From Toxotes chatareus (Eukaryota; Chordata; Actinopteri; Toxotidae): a DNA stretch of 64,000 nt. Below are positions 34,590 to 45,840 of the stretch, one piece after another. The DNA is taken from positions 11,825,517 through 11,889,516 of the forward strand of contig CM028891.1 in NCBI GenBank assembly GCA_016801885.1. The letters run 5' to 3'. The position numbers and the translations under genes are program-made. Numbering within the stretch: the stretch's first letter is position 1; every line of letters begins with the position of its first letter. The notes below the pieces were generated by a model, which was not told the DNA's origin, ran no database searches, and was given only the letters and a program-made list of their open reading frames with translations.

Positions 34590-35130
34590 GTGTCTAATTG
34601 AATATTTGCTGTTGCTGTAATGCATTACAAAGCTATAAAAAGCTATGTATTTAAAGGGATGGCACTCAATACAACCCTGAAATTGGAACGAAGATGACCT
34701 TTAAAATGTAAATAGATGGTCAAGTATCCATGCTGTAACCTACAAAGAAATTGAATTACACAGGGATAAAGCATAATTAGATACCATTTAAAAAAGGAGA
34801 TAGTCTAATTATTGGTGAAGCAGCTTAAGTTGCTTTGCTCCTTAATTGAAGTACATCATGAATGCAGTGCAAATCTGTCCTGGCATGTTCAAACCAAATC
34901 TAAATCTTAATTAAATTTTGTGCAAAAGAAAGTGTTAGAGAGAAGCCTTAATCCATTTAAGGGAGGATGGTGAAGGGCTATTAGAGGGTGTTAATTCGTT
35001 AATCAGAACTTTGTGCGGCTATCCTTTACTATATTGAAGTCTGCACTATATTTGAACCACACAGCGGGAGGTGTATACAAACAGCCTCTAGCCATTGTGG
35101 ATGTAGGTGCTCGGCCAGGAAATTAGAAAA
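34590..35130. promoter_or_regulatory. Strong-looking candidate conserved-type non-coding block
   Basis: Dense homeodomain vocabulary in repeat-free sequence: TGTAATGCATTAC (palindromic core at 34617-34629), AGCATAATTAG, CTAATTATTGG, CCTTAATTGAAG, CTTAATTAAATTTTG, TTAATTCGTTAATC. GGGATGGC, TGACCTTTAAAATG and TATACAAACAGCC words follow. No open frame. One of the richest TAAT blocks in the window; regulatory inference only. Confidence 0.4.
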
Positions 35131-35849
35131 GGCATTGAGTGAAGTCAGGAAAAAAAAAAGCTCTCATGATGGTGTAATATTCTCTTTTTCATGTGTTTTT
35201 CCCCATTTTCCATCATGTTGTCCTATTATGCCACTCTGTTGATATTTCCTATTGAAATGGGATCATCCTCAAACAAGTACCCAAGACAGGTAAGCCGTGA
35301 GTGGCCATGGTAACAAAGGCTCCACAGGGGTCAAGTTCCTGTGTAAAGCCTTGTTAATGACATCATAATGGACAGAGGACTATAGTCTAACTACGGACTA
35401 CAACTTCAAAGTAGGTGAGAGATGGAGGGAGAAAAGAAGCTTAGAAGATGAGGAGTCCTTTCTATGACCACATCCTCTAATAGAAACACCATCCATCCTC
35501 ATGACGCAGCATGACCTCTTGGTCTCAAAGCCTCTAACTGCAACACAAATATATGCACAGAAATGCACAACAAAGCCAATTGCTTTTAAGCCCGCAATTG
35601 AGTTTTCTAGTCCTAATACAGCTGCTGAAGAAGCAGTGTGCTATTCATGATACTTTACTGCCAAAAAAGAAAAGTTGAGGACACATCCTTGACAAAATCC
35701 TCTTTTCAGACATAATCCACCTAACACCATTTTACTTGAGGACTGGAGTGTGTAACATCTGATCTTATCCCAAAAGCTATTCAGCACTATGTAGTGCTGG
35801 GTTGATTATGTTCCTGGTACACACAGGACCCTTTCACTCCTTAGTGCCT
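35131..35849. other. Non-coding sequence around the RFX site
   Basis: Includes a poly(A) at about 35149-35159 and otherwise ordinary sequence. No open frame over 60 codons. Apart from the X-box nothing was recognised. Confidence 0.5.
35301..35319 (+). promoter_or_regulatory. RFX X-box motif abutting a SOX/TCF-type site
   Basis: GTGGCC-AT-GGTAAC at 35301-35314 satisfies the X-box consensus GTNRCC-N(0-3)-RGYAAC at every position. AACAAAGG at 35312-35319 overlaps it and matches the SOX/TCF core. RFX factors regulate ciliary and neural genes. Here no promoter is nearby, so a distal element is more plausible. Match is seen; binding is not. Confidence 0.5.
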
Positions 35850-36240
35850 TCCCATCACACCTGGGATAATAAAGAGGATTTAAACAGGTCTGAATAGGTT
35901 AACCAGGTGTTGAAACAAATAATGGTTTAAAATTGTAATTAACATGGCTTGAATAGAGCATTGCTCTTGGTTAAGGTCTCCTCTGTTGAATGACTTTGGT
36001 ATGCAAGGGAACAGAAGACTGAAAGGGCCCCGTCTTTGTCACTGGAGAGAATAAGGAACTAATGGGGAATTAAGATCTTTAGAGCCTGTGTGCTTCTGTT
36101 ATATGGCTTTTCCCCTTTTCTTCAAGGATGTAATGCCACAGTTCATAGTCCTGCCCAGCGAATTAGTTGCACTTCCCCTAAATGTTTAACTGCTGCCAAT
36201 GTGCTATAGTAAAATGTAACCTAATTAAAAGAGCATGTGC
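35850..36240. promoter_or_regulatory. Candidate conserved-type non-coding block
   Basis: GGGATAATAAAGAGG, GGTTAACCAGG, AAATTGTAATTAAC, GGAATTAAGATC, GCGAATTAGTTGC and CCTAATTAAAAG lie in repeat-free sequence, with several paired TAAT cores. No frame. Function inferred. Confidence 0.33.
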
Positions 36241-37541
36241 TCGCTTACAACCAGAATTATTCCAGAAAACCACAAAAGACCAGAAAACAAAGCTTTACGT
36301 AACCTATCCAACACAAATATAACATGTAATGTTATTTTTTGTTTTTTTGATTTTAAATTAAAATCGGCGTCAAATATGTTGCATTAAAGATTGTCATTAT
36401 CTGCAAATACAGGCATGGTGTAGAGTAGGACTTTCTCAACGCTTATACATGGAAAGCATTAGCATTTAAATGGCCTCCTATTCTTAATGTGGCCATTTCA
36501 TTATAAGCCTCTGTGGTCAGAAACACATGCTGTCTCTGTAGCTGATGTAGACACTGTAGAGGTTTAGAACAAGAGGTGAGTGCATAGTTGTAATTTATTG
36601 TAATTGAGATGCAAGAAGAATGTGTTTTTTGGGGGGGGGGGTTGTTTGGTTTTCCTTTTTTTCGTGAGGATGCTCGTAGCATGAATTGGAGTGAGTTACC
36701 TCCACGTCACTAGAAAGTCAAGTTTTCAATTCCTCTCAGCTGCAAGTAAGTCAAAGCCAAAGGGTCACATTCTGCAAAGTTTCCAAACATCAGCCGTAGA
36801 ACTTCCACACGGTTCTTCATTTCCTCTGAGTGTTTTGAAGCCCCCCATGGAGAAGGTCCTAATCTTGACGCATCAAGCAATGAACAGAGAAAAAAGGCTG
36901 ATTGCAAGTGATTGACAGGCCATGCGGTTACCACAGTAACTCCTTTTTGGCTTTCTATGGAAGTCCAATTCATCATCAGAATTAGATGACTCTAAAAGGG
37001 CCTATTATCATAAGGGTGCACATGTGAGTGGCGCAATCGACTACCTGTGAATCGATCGAACTGTCTGAGTCAAGCACTCAACGTGTGTTAAAAATAAGGT
37101 CAAAGTGTGAGGAGAATATGCTGGATTTTCAGATATTGTACTGTATTTTACTTTGCTTTGTTGCTTTGTGTTACACTGCTCTTTAACAGCTGCTGCTGAA
37201 TGTTGTGTCTTACTTTTAGGTCAATTGTCATTTTATTGGATTATAGATTACCTGCTTTGAATAGTTTTTCAACCATAGTCCAGTGACTAATGGGTAGTTT
37301 CACATGTAGATGCAGGTCACTATGTCACTAAAGTATCAGTTCAAGGAGAAAATATAGATACAGTAAACTCATACATATATTTTTTGGGTTGTCAGAGGCA
37401 AAGAAAATCAGTTTTATTACCAAAGTGGAAGTTTTGATGACATAACAGGAAAAAACTGCTCTTTCACCCCTGCAGAGGAATGAGTAATGGCCAAACATAC
37501 CCAAGCTCTGTCTCTCTTCGTCTCCCCCTCTCTCTCACACG
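36241..37541. other. Non-coding stretch with a G-run
   Basis: T-rich near 36334-36348, G11 at 36631-36641 followed by TTGTTTGG. Frames at 36443-36976 (74-88 codons) on both strands overlap without recognisable domains. GAATCGATCGAAC near 37051 is a short CpG-bearing palindromic word. Nothing else. Confidence 0.5.
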
Positions 37542-37564
37542 TACACACACACACACACACACAC
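37542..37564. repeat. (CA)n microsatellite preceded by CT-rich tract
   Basis: About eleven CA units after a pyrimidine-rich TCTCTCTTCGTCTCCCCCTC-type stretch. Confidence 0.9.
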
Positions 37565-39639
37565 AAACAAAAATACCAAATGGTGTTATTGGCACAGTGC
37601 AGATCCTCTGAATAAAAAGGTCATCTACACTATGATGAAGGAATGTTGTCTTCATCTGTTCATCTATAGTGTGAGTTTAACCTTTCGTTGTTGTGCAGGA
37701 GTGCCTTCGTAAGTGCTTTAGGATTACATACACATTTATGTACACATAAGTGCTCACTCACATTGAGCTGAGTGGTGTCCCATGAAGTGGATAAACATGT
37801 TTTATGAATTTGTTGAAATAAACATACGCAGGAAATCTCTAAATGTTGTTTGAGTACAGCTCCTATGGACACTAACACATTTTCTGTGGTTTGTTTGTGT
37901 GTGTGTAGCCTGGGTGTGTGTGTTTTTATGTGTCTGTGTTTGCATGGTCAGGAAGCAGGCCAAAGCAAGCGTCAGCATCAGCGTCAATGCTGTGTAGCGT
38001 CAGTGTGTCAGAGGCAGCGGGGGCCATGGCACCCATGCAGGCTTCTCATCAGCACAGGGATGGAGCTGAGTCGGCCAGACAGCACCGCGGCACACTCCAA
38101 ACTTACTTAGTGTAATTAAAGTTGAGAAAGGTTAAAGTTTGACACTGAGACGAGGCGAAGGGTTATTTCTCCAAGGCAAGAGACAATATAGGGTACCTCG
38201 TCAAAGTGGCTAACCGGTAAAGCCCATGACCCTCCTGGAAAGTAAGGGAGACACAGTGGAAATGCAGACACACATCCAGTATCAAGATTAGGCGTTAGGC
38301 CTTGAGAGGAGGGGACAATTGTGTGCACATGTAATTAAAATGGCCAACCTTTTGTGGCACTCCTCCTATTCAGGCAGATACAGGAACATCCATCCGGAAG
38401 AACGAGTGTGTAATAGTCTGTGATCCATGTCTGGAAGGGTTGTGTGGACACGCTGAAGATTTAATCCTTAGAACAAACACAACAAGATGTAATGTCAACT
38501 CTAGAGATCCTGGGAATTTAACGGTTTGAGAACGCTACAGATCGGCTTGTCAGCAGCGCACAAGTTCAATTCAAGAGTCGAGCTTTGAGCCTATAAAGAT
38601 CATGTGAGCTGGCCTATATGTTAGTGAAATGACCTTTATTGGATCAAGTTCCACATAAAAAGAAATCATTTCCTCTGTGGCAGCATTTAGTTTTCAATGA
38701 TAATTTGCTACTGCATTTATTAAAACAATGAGTCTCTATACAGGTATGTTGCACCATTTAATTTTGCTCCACAATAGAATATCAAGGAAATGGCTGCCTG
38801 TAAAGGCCACAATAGGAAACCAGCAAAGAAAATAAGCCTTAAGCTATCAGTCACAATGAAGAATATACTATGAAGAAAATGCATGTCACTAAAAATGATT
38901 GAAGCACAAGAAAGGATGGATAGATATTATAGAGATCAACACATAGGCATTGCCACCAACTTCTTATCCTTACAACTGTTCTTTTATAAATTAAACGTAC
39001 AGTCTTGGCATCTGCTCCTTCTCCCACATCACTGACATGTAAAAGCAGGCCTACACTGTAAGTGGCATATGGATTAAATTCATGCAACTTGATTGAAAGA
39101 TAAGTGAGCTACATTAAGAACTGCCCATTGCCATTGCCTTAATTTATGCATTTCTTCAAAGGAATCTTGCACTACATTACAGAATTTGTTATATATGCAC
39201 ATTTGTATACGTATCTAACTTTTGTATGTATAAGTGTACATTGGTAAATATGTCCATGCAGATATAAACAGGAGCTCACACGTTCTAATGCACCTACTGC
39301 AATATGTGTCTACACATGTTTCAGGATACATGCATGCTTACTCACCCAGAGGAGTATGAGCACATACACATGTGTGTTTACCCATAACAACGCACATGTG
39401 TGTGCACATTCAAACACACACACACACACGGACCATATTTGTATTCAGTCATACACGCTCAGATGCAGACGTAGGAGGAACAATTGCCACTTTGCGGGCA
39501 GGGTCTCCGCTCTTTCAGCTTGAAGAGATGGAACACATGTCCCAGGCTTTGTGGATGTCAGGAGCCCATACAGGAAGCCCACCGTGTTTTGTTGATGTGT
39601 CACTTGCACCCTCTCCCCTCTTGGTGTGGTGAAACCCAC
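37565..39639. other. Non-coding stretch, weak motif patches
   Basis: GT-rich near 37889-37940; imperfect GCGTCAG-type repeats near 37970-38008. A repeat-free patch at about 38570-38830 (GAAATGACCTTTATTGG, AATGATAATTTGC, ATTTATTAAAAC) may be a conserved block. TACATATG-type words and CA runs near 39411-39429 follow. Short frames only. Confidence 0.45.
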
Positions 39640-40125
39640 TTTCTGTAAATGATAGTCCCCTTTGTCTGCCATCAAAAGGACTCCTTTACTCTCTGCCATT
39701 CTTGAAAGGGTCTTGGCAGCTGTCATGCAAAACCAGTGAATATCATTAGAAATTAATTCATTCGGTCTATAAGTAATTACATTTTTTTTTTCCTCTCTGC
39801 TGACCCACTCCACCTCACACCCCATCATAATTATTGCTCCTAGCAATAAATCTATAGCTCCATGAAAAACAAATAAACAGCAGACACCTCAAATCATTTG
39901 TAAAGTGAGCAGGGATGCTTAATAGAAACATCATTAAAATTATACATTTATTATGCAAACGCTGATGGAGTTAGTTATGTCTGTCCAAACGTCTGCACTA
40001 CACATGCCTCACTTGATTAACTGTCAAATTTGATTATAGATGGATCATATATTTAACAGCTGCAGGTAGACCACATCCCGGTGCTTTCTTTTCATGTTTT
40101 CTGGTCAGCCATTAGCATACAATTT
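39640..40125. promoter_or_regulatory. Strong-looking candidate conserved-type non-coding block
   Basis: Repeat-free except for a T-run near 39782-39791. Contains GTCATGCAAAACC, GAAATTAATTCATTCGG, AAGTAATTACA, CATAATTATTGC, CATTAAAATTATAC, TTATTATGCAAACGC, TTGATTAACTGTC and GCCATTAGC. The mix of TAAT cores and near-octamers (ATGCAAA twice) resembles a POU/homeodomain-bound element. A minus-strand 133-codon frame across it has no domain. Confidence 0.38.
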
Positions 40126-40162
40126 GCAAGGATATGTATGGGTTTTCTGTGTGCATGCCGTC

Positions 40163-40198
40163 TGTGTGTGTGTGTATGCGAGTATATATATATATATA
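40163..40198. repeat. (TG)n and (TA)n microsatellites
   Basis: Short TG array followed by TATGCGAG and then about seven TA units. Confidence 0.85.
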
Positions 40199-40379
40199 AA
40201 TTACAGAAAGTTAAATTATTGTATGGACTGAAGTAACGTTTTGTAAGCATGACAAAAGTAGTGATGCTAATGTGGTTTTAAAGCCAAAGCTTCAGTAGGC
40301 ATCTATTCAGACACACACTCACACACACACGCTCCAGCAGATACGAACATGTAATGTGCTAGCTCACACCTTTTAAAAC

Positions 40380-41245
40380 GAAGAGGTAATGGGCATTTCT
40401 TTTTGATGTCTTGTCCTTTAACTTTTCAGTCTGGCATTTTTAATCCAGTTCAGATTAAAACACTCCCCTGTTCAAGCTCCGCAATATAAAGCTCCTAATC
40501 TCTGGTTCACAACCGCAGAAAATCCTATTAAGATCACCTTCAGTTTAACACACACATTGTTAGGAAATGCAAAATATGCAGCTTCACCGGTACACTTTTA
40601 ATTGAGGGTAAAGTGCCCCCCGGTAGATAGATACTGCACTGTATGCAAAACCATTAGAGTAATTTTGAGAATGTCTGTCAAGAAGAACCTCCAAACCACA
40701 GATTCTCTCTTGGGGGCTCCCTCAGGGCTGAGCCACGGGTGGGAGGCACAGGGGTTCAGTGGGGGTATCATCGGGTGTCTCACAAGAGGTGTCAGCTTGG
40801 GAGGATTTGACTGATTAGGTAATATTCCTGCATGTTCTCGTGTAAGCAACATTCTGAGAACTCATTTCCAGGCGCCTATCCCCCTGTAATTCTTGTCCTC
40901 GCCTTCACTCTTTCACAGCAACTTTCATCTCTTAACATGGCGACAGTACTTAAAGAGCTGCCAGTGACAACAACCTTGATGGCAGTGGCAGGCGTCAGCT
41001 TTCTATCGCAAAGCCACTTACCCGAGAGGGCGCCCCCCTGGTGGATATGGTGACGCTTAAATTGCCCTCACATCCACCATAGCAACCGCACGGTGACATG
41101 GGAGAAGAGTGTCTAGGCAGAGGTTTGCTGCCATTCATCATCATAACATCCTGTCCCACAGAAATGACCTCGTAAATGCATCCGGCTCATCGACTAATGA
41201 GAGGTTGCTAACCTGTTGTTACTGACTGCAGTGTCAGACTCCTGG
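40380..41245. promoter_or_regulatory. Candidate conserved-type block with CTCF-like site
   Basis: Two parts. 40380-40560 has TTTTTAATCCAG, CAGATTAAAAC, CTCCTAATCTC words. 40690-41240 is GC-richer, with GGCGACAG, CAACCTTGATGG, CATAGCAACCGC (RFX half-site-like) and the CTCF-like match at 41030-41044, then GACTAATGAGAGG. No exon signals. Insulator or enhancer roles are inferred from motifs. Confidence 0.33.
41030..41044 (-). promoter_or_regulatory. CTCF-like motif with one-base insertion
   Basis: Minus strand reads CCACCAGGGGGGCGC, the canonical CCACCAGGGGGCGC with one additional G. The extra base could weaken binding. Confidence 0.3.
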
Positions 41246-42196
41246 AGTTTAAAAGAAAAAAAAAAAGATGGTTTCCAAGGTGACCCATGATTATTTCAAT
41301 GAAAATATTTCTAACTGATGGTGAAGATGTCGTCTAAAAACTACAAAAGAAAAAAAAAACCCAGAAGATTGTTAAAATCCGACAATAACAATACATTTAC
41401 CAGGTGCTGACACAAGGACAGACCTGGTAATATCACTAGTTGAATGTGGTTAAGCCTCTATGAACTTTAAGAGCAGTTAAGATCATGCCAGCAAAGAGTC
41501 CAACAGTGAGAAAAGCTAATGCAATTTTGAAGACATAAATGACCACTTTATAGAACATAAAAGAGCATATCAGTTCACTTGAAAGCCTCTGAGGACATCT
41601 GACAGACTTTTGATGTACAGTAGCCTCCTAGCAAAGCATTCTTGACTCCTCAGATAAATATGGATTGAAAGATTAAACATGGCCCCTTATTTGAAATCCT
41701 CACATTACACTTTGCTTTGCTGCACTATTAAGATACAATTACATGCCACATCTTATATTCGCTGTTAAATAAAGCTCTTCACACCTTTCAGTACCTGCAA
41801 CCCGGTGCCGAAATACTGCAGATGATTTCTGCTCCTGTGTGTTTATAATTCTCTCTGATTTATACAACAGTAATTGAACAGTAATCATATTAGTAGATTA
41901 TCTTTTGTAAGGAATGAAACCTGACTTAGAAATGGCAAGTAAAGCACCCAGCTGTAGTCATGGATATCATGGGGGATGGGAGCTAGTTAAGCTTTCTTTT
42001 AAAGCATAACAGCTCTGGTGAGAATAGATGAGCCTTTTATTTCTATGATTTGGGATTCATGGATTTCAAGCGATGCTAAACCCAATTTCTGGAAGCCTCT
42101 TTCAAATGAGCATGTGTTGATATAAACAGGACGGTGGTCAGCCATCTGTTTTAAAGATAAACGTGTGATCAAAGGGCATAACAAAACACGTAAGGG
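41246..42196. other. Non-coding stretch, nothing firm
   Basis: A-runs near 41258-41266 and 41350-41359; otherwise AT-leaning sequence with no frame over 65 codons or recognised repeat. Confidence 0.55.
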
Positions 42197-42246
42197 CCTT
42201 TTTTTCTCCTCCTCCTCTTCTTCTTCTTTTTTTTTTTTTTTTTCTT
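42197..42246. repeat. Pure polypyrimidine tract
   Basis: Fifty bases with no purine on the plus strand: CTCCTCCTC, then TTCTTCTTC, then a long T-run. Purine/pyrimidine strand asymmetry of this length can form triplex (H-DNA). The Lys/Arg-rich minus-strand frames over it are artefacts. Confidence 0.9.
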
Positions 42247-42720
42247 GAAGGAGAGTTTAAAGAATGTGGAGCGGTTTCCAGGGGATACGAATGAAAAGCT
42301 TTCGGAAATGTGGGGAGGAATTGAGCTGAAGGGGCAGCTTCTGAGAGAAATTCCCCCGTAGCTTTCGGAGCCATGTGAGGAATCACCAGGGTTCTTATCA
42401 CACAAAGGAAGGGGAAGACGTGGTAATATTCAGTCAGGGTGCTCCCCAGCACTCCTTTAATAAATGTTGTTTATTAATAAAAGAGACAGCAACACACTGG
42501 CGCCCCTAGTCGACCTTTAACCCCTACTGTCTCCCCTAAAATTGCCATTATTATTGCTAGTATTTGCCATTTCACTCTCTGAGGGCTTAACTTTTGGCTC
42601 ATGTAGCCAGTGCTTGAAAAGGAACTTTGGCTTAGTTTTAGGTCAGATTTTTGCATCTTTGATTAGAAATTTCCCTTAATTTAAAAAAAAAATGGTGTTA
42701 CAAGAGAATGCTGACCAAGT
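42247..42720. other. Non-coding sequence, nothing recognised
   Basis: Mixed sequence with an A-run near 42681-42690. Short minus-strand frames only. Confidence 0.55.
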
Positions 42721-42860
42721 GCTGCAGTGATTAGTTGATCAATTAGTCGATTGACAGAAAATTAATTGGCAACTTCTTGGATAATAGTCATTTTTCAAGT
42801 AAAATTGAGAAAGACTTTTACGTGACAATTACTGACAAATATCACCAACAGATTTATTAA
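42721..42860 (+). mobile_element. MITE-like element, copy 3 (partial)
   Basis: TTAGTTGATCAATTAGTCGA, GACAGAAAATTAATTGGCAA and GATAATAGTCATTTTTCAAG give the family's left terminus in its most recognisable form. The right half beyond about 42860 is diverged or lost, and the right terminal repeat was not found. Confidence 0.6.
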
Positions 42861-44598
42861 TTATTTGAGTTTGTTCCTTTCTGATGCTGGAGATCCAGCT
42901 GGAGGCTTGTCAAAGCCAAGTTCTGTGTTACAGACGAACAACTAAAGGTGGAAAGCTGGAGAGTCTCTCAGCTTTCAGTGTGTCACCCAGCCACTACAGT
43001 AGGAGTCTGTCTGCCTCTTGACCCTCTTACACACAAAGGATTAAAGAGGGGAGAGACATCTGACAGAACGCACGCCAGCCACGCTCGGCCTTGGCTTGGA
43101 TTTCTTAACGTATACACACAGAGAGGTGCCTGTGCTCACACACATACACACAGAGGATAAACTTTGTATTAAGACTCTAACTACATCTAAACATCAAAAA
43201 CTACATCTCATTTAAAGCTGCAGATTGTAAATCAATTCAGAATTTGGCTCACATCTCTGAAATCAATGCTACAGATGCAGTGTTCTTAATCCTTCTCCTT
43301 TAACACATATGTTTTGTGGAAAGGTGAGCCCACTACAGCTTGTATTGGCAAGGTGGATGTAAAGAGCTATGATTGCATAAGATGGCCACAGTCTTTGCAG
43401 TCACCTTAGCAACCAATCAATCTCAAGGAAACATGCTGCACTATTGTTTACAGCGCACTCAGTATAAGTGTGTTTTTGTGTATTTTTGGCTACATGGGCA
43501 TCCTGGATGTTCACGTTTAAAACAGGAAGTCATCCTCAGCCCGTGATGTTCTCATTATTGGTATGTTGATCATTTTTACCCGACTGCCCTCATTAAGTCT
43601 GACAAGTCACGCAGTGATTAAAAATTGGAATGCTGCAACAACAGTGTAAGCATTAGGATCAGTGACTGCCTTAAGTCCCAGTGACAAGGAAAGCCTGGCC
43701 AACGACTCCTCTCCAGTCAGTGGGAAATCTTCAGCCTGGCTGCCTTCTGACGATTCAAAGCGACAGCTCCTGAAAGTGTAAGAGAGAGACTGCAAGTCCA
43801 GCAAGGGCTGCTGGGGTGGGGGTTGGTTTTTCCACTTCTTGGTTCTATTATTATCTGGGTTTAATCAGCTACAACACGAAGGTGAAAAGGCTTTGCACAA
43901 GTAAGTAGTGCAAGCAAAGCTTACCACTCCAAAGCCTTGCTACCATCTTGAATGGAAAATAATGTATGAATGCCTACACCATATGCTGTTTTTGCAGTCT
44001 GCGCCATAACAAATATTCAGGTCGACAGTTGCGAAGACACCAAGCCAACTTGTGTATCGTTGCTTCCTCACTGCAAGCGTAAGTGAGAAAACATGGCATT
44101 GAGAGAACGGAAAGATCTGTTTGCATGATCATCGTCCAAGTTCAAGGACTCTAATTAATCATTTCTGAAGGCGACTTCACAAGTCAGACAACGTGCTGAG
44201 GTTTCAGCACAACACAAGAACACAGCATTCAAAGTTTCTGTACGGACATGAAACAAACAAACATCATAAGTATTTTTATGCATCAGTACTCATACATAAC
44301 AGGTCTGTGCTATTGTGTCACTCAAACAAAACACTGATAGATGGGTTTAGTTTCTGGTCCAGTGTGGTCTTGTTCAGTTTGTGGGCAAAGGTGATAGATT
44401 GTTGGGAAAGAGCCAATGGATAGCAATGTCTCCACCCATATGCTCGTGATGGCAGGAAGCGACTGGGCGAAGGCACAACACGTGCCAGCCAGGCTTTGGC
44501 CTGCCACCAGACCCTGTCATCACCCTCACCTGCTGGGAGCAGAAGGCTGCATGCAACTATTAAAATCCAGAAGCTAGAGCCCTGAACCAGAAAACAGA
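42861..44598. other. Non-coding stretch, nothing firm
   Basis: CA-bearing near 43131-43152. Around 43330-43440 a repeat-free patch (GATGGCCACAGTC, CCTTAGCAACCAATCAATC) carries an RFX-half-like GCAAC and a CCAAT word. The minus-strand frame at 44318-44653 (111 codons) includes a hydrophobic stretch but lies partly in poly(T) and shows no family resemblance. Confidence 0.45.
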
Positions 44599-44612
44599 TT
44601 TTTTTTTTTTTT
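44599..44612. repeat. Poly(T) tract
   Basis: About 14 T residues. Confidence 0.8.
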
Positions 44613-45529
44613 GTTTTTAATGGAAACGGGCATTGCTTTAGATATTCTGACACAAGCAGGAATATATCACTATTTAATATATAAATATTTTAAAGAATAT
44701 GTGGTGAGGATGAGGGAGAAAAACAAGGTTCAAGATCATGTTTGTTGCATTCTTTTTAAAACCTTTACAGTGAATTAGAATTACATTGAGAAGTCAAATG
44801 TACAAAGTTGAAGACTGGATCTTGTTTTGAAAGGACATTGCTATCAACGTAACCTGCATTTATTGGCCATTATGTGTGCCTCTGTTTTCTTTATCTCATA
44901 CTTGAGGTAGACCTCAAGTATACAGTGGTCAGCGGATGGTGTGGTTCTACAAAAAACAAGCCAAATTGGAGGGGCTAAAAATAACTTGCTAGTGTGATTC
45001 TAAAAATCTACTTCAGTCTTGGACAGGGCTGAGGAAAAGGCTTTGAGTTAGACTTTAAAAGCTGAAATATTTCACCGCTAACTTTCAAAGCAGCAGTTGG
45101 CTGGTGGCAGCTTGGCTTTCTCATGCTAAAGGACGAAATAAAAACGGGGTGCCATCTTGTGTCTAACACTTGAGTCAGTTACTGCCCTTCAAAATTAGGC
45201 CTTGATGAATTCACACAGTGACAGACTGCCAATTAATGATTAAATAACAGCACAGGGATCTATTAACAACAGCACTTGACTCTGAAAACAGTGAGAAGGT
45301 GAGGGGGGTGAAATAAAAGGCATATCTCCTTATGAGAACAGAACAGAAATAAAGATATCTCTAAACAGTTGCAAGACAGCAGTGAATAATGGACAGCCTC
45401 ATACTGCACTTCCACAGTTTCTGTATTTAATGAATAGTACGTGCTAAGCATAGTAGCTTGAAGTTCACTGCAGAGTCCTGGGAGACATTTTTGCATTCTT
45501 ATTTCTCTGTGTCAACGTTTTTAATTATA
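44613..45529. other. Non-coding, AT-leaning; contains a short perfect hairpin
   Basis: Position 44898-44921 is a perfect inverted repeat (arms of 11 bases, two-base centre). Otherwise ordinary sequence. Confidence 0.5.
44898..44921. repeat. Perfect 24-base inverted repeat
   Basis: ATACTTGAGGT, centre AG, ACCTCAAGTAT. All 11 arm bases pair. The arm includes TTGAGGTAG, which superficially resembles a let-7 start. The stem is too short for a microRNA precursor, so it is called a palindrome only. It could be a dimeric factor site or a cruciform-capable sequence. Confidence 0.85.
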
Positions 45530-45840
45530 TGTTGGCAGGGCTTAAGATCTCATTAAATTTGAGAGTATCATTTGGATGCTTGAAAGACAGCTTAGTGTCA
45601 CTCAGTGCTATGGTGATGGATATAATAAATCCCGTGCTTTCTAATCCCGTGATGTTAAATTCATTTTCCAAACCTGCAAATAAATCGCCAAAGACAACCC
45701 TCTGAAATGCGTAATAGCAGATGTCACAGCATTTACAGACAAGTTGGAATACCCTTATTTCACAAGTGTCAGATAAAGACTGAGAGAAGTCAAAAAAGAG
45801 AGCAAAGAGTAAGCAGATCGTCATCCTGTTCCCTCCACAG
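45530..45840. promoter_or_regulatory. Candidate conserved-type block with direct-repeat AATCCCGTG
   Basis: The nine-base word AATCCCGTG occurs at 45628-45636 and 45643-45651, the second as TAATCCCGTG, a bicoid-class (OTX/CRX/PITX-like) homeodomain core. The surroundings are repeat-free, with CTCATTAAATTTG, GATATAATAAATC, AAATAAATCGCC and GCGTAATAGC. A 99-codon minus-strand frame has no recognised domain. Regulatory role inferred. Confidence 0.33.

Noticed and set aside
44318..44653. 111-codon minus-strand frame with a hydrophobic N-terminal stretch resembling a signal peptide
   Set aside because: Its N-terminal part is translated from a poly(T) tract and the rest matches no family I know.
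44898..44921. let-7-like TTGAGGTAG within a hairpin
   Set aside because: The stem is only 11 base pairs with a two-base loop. A microRNA precursor needs a much longer stem, and the mature let-7 sequence is not present.
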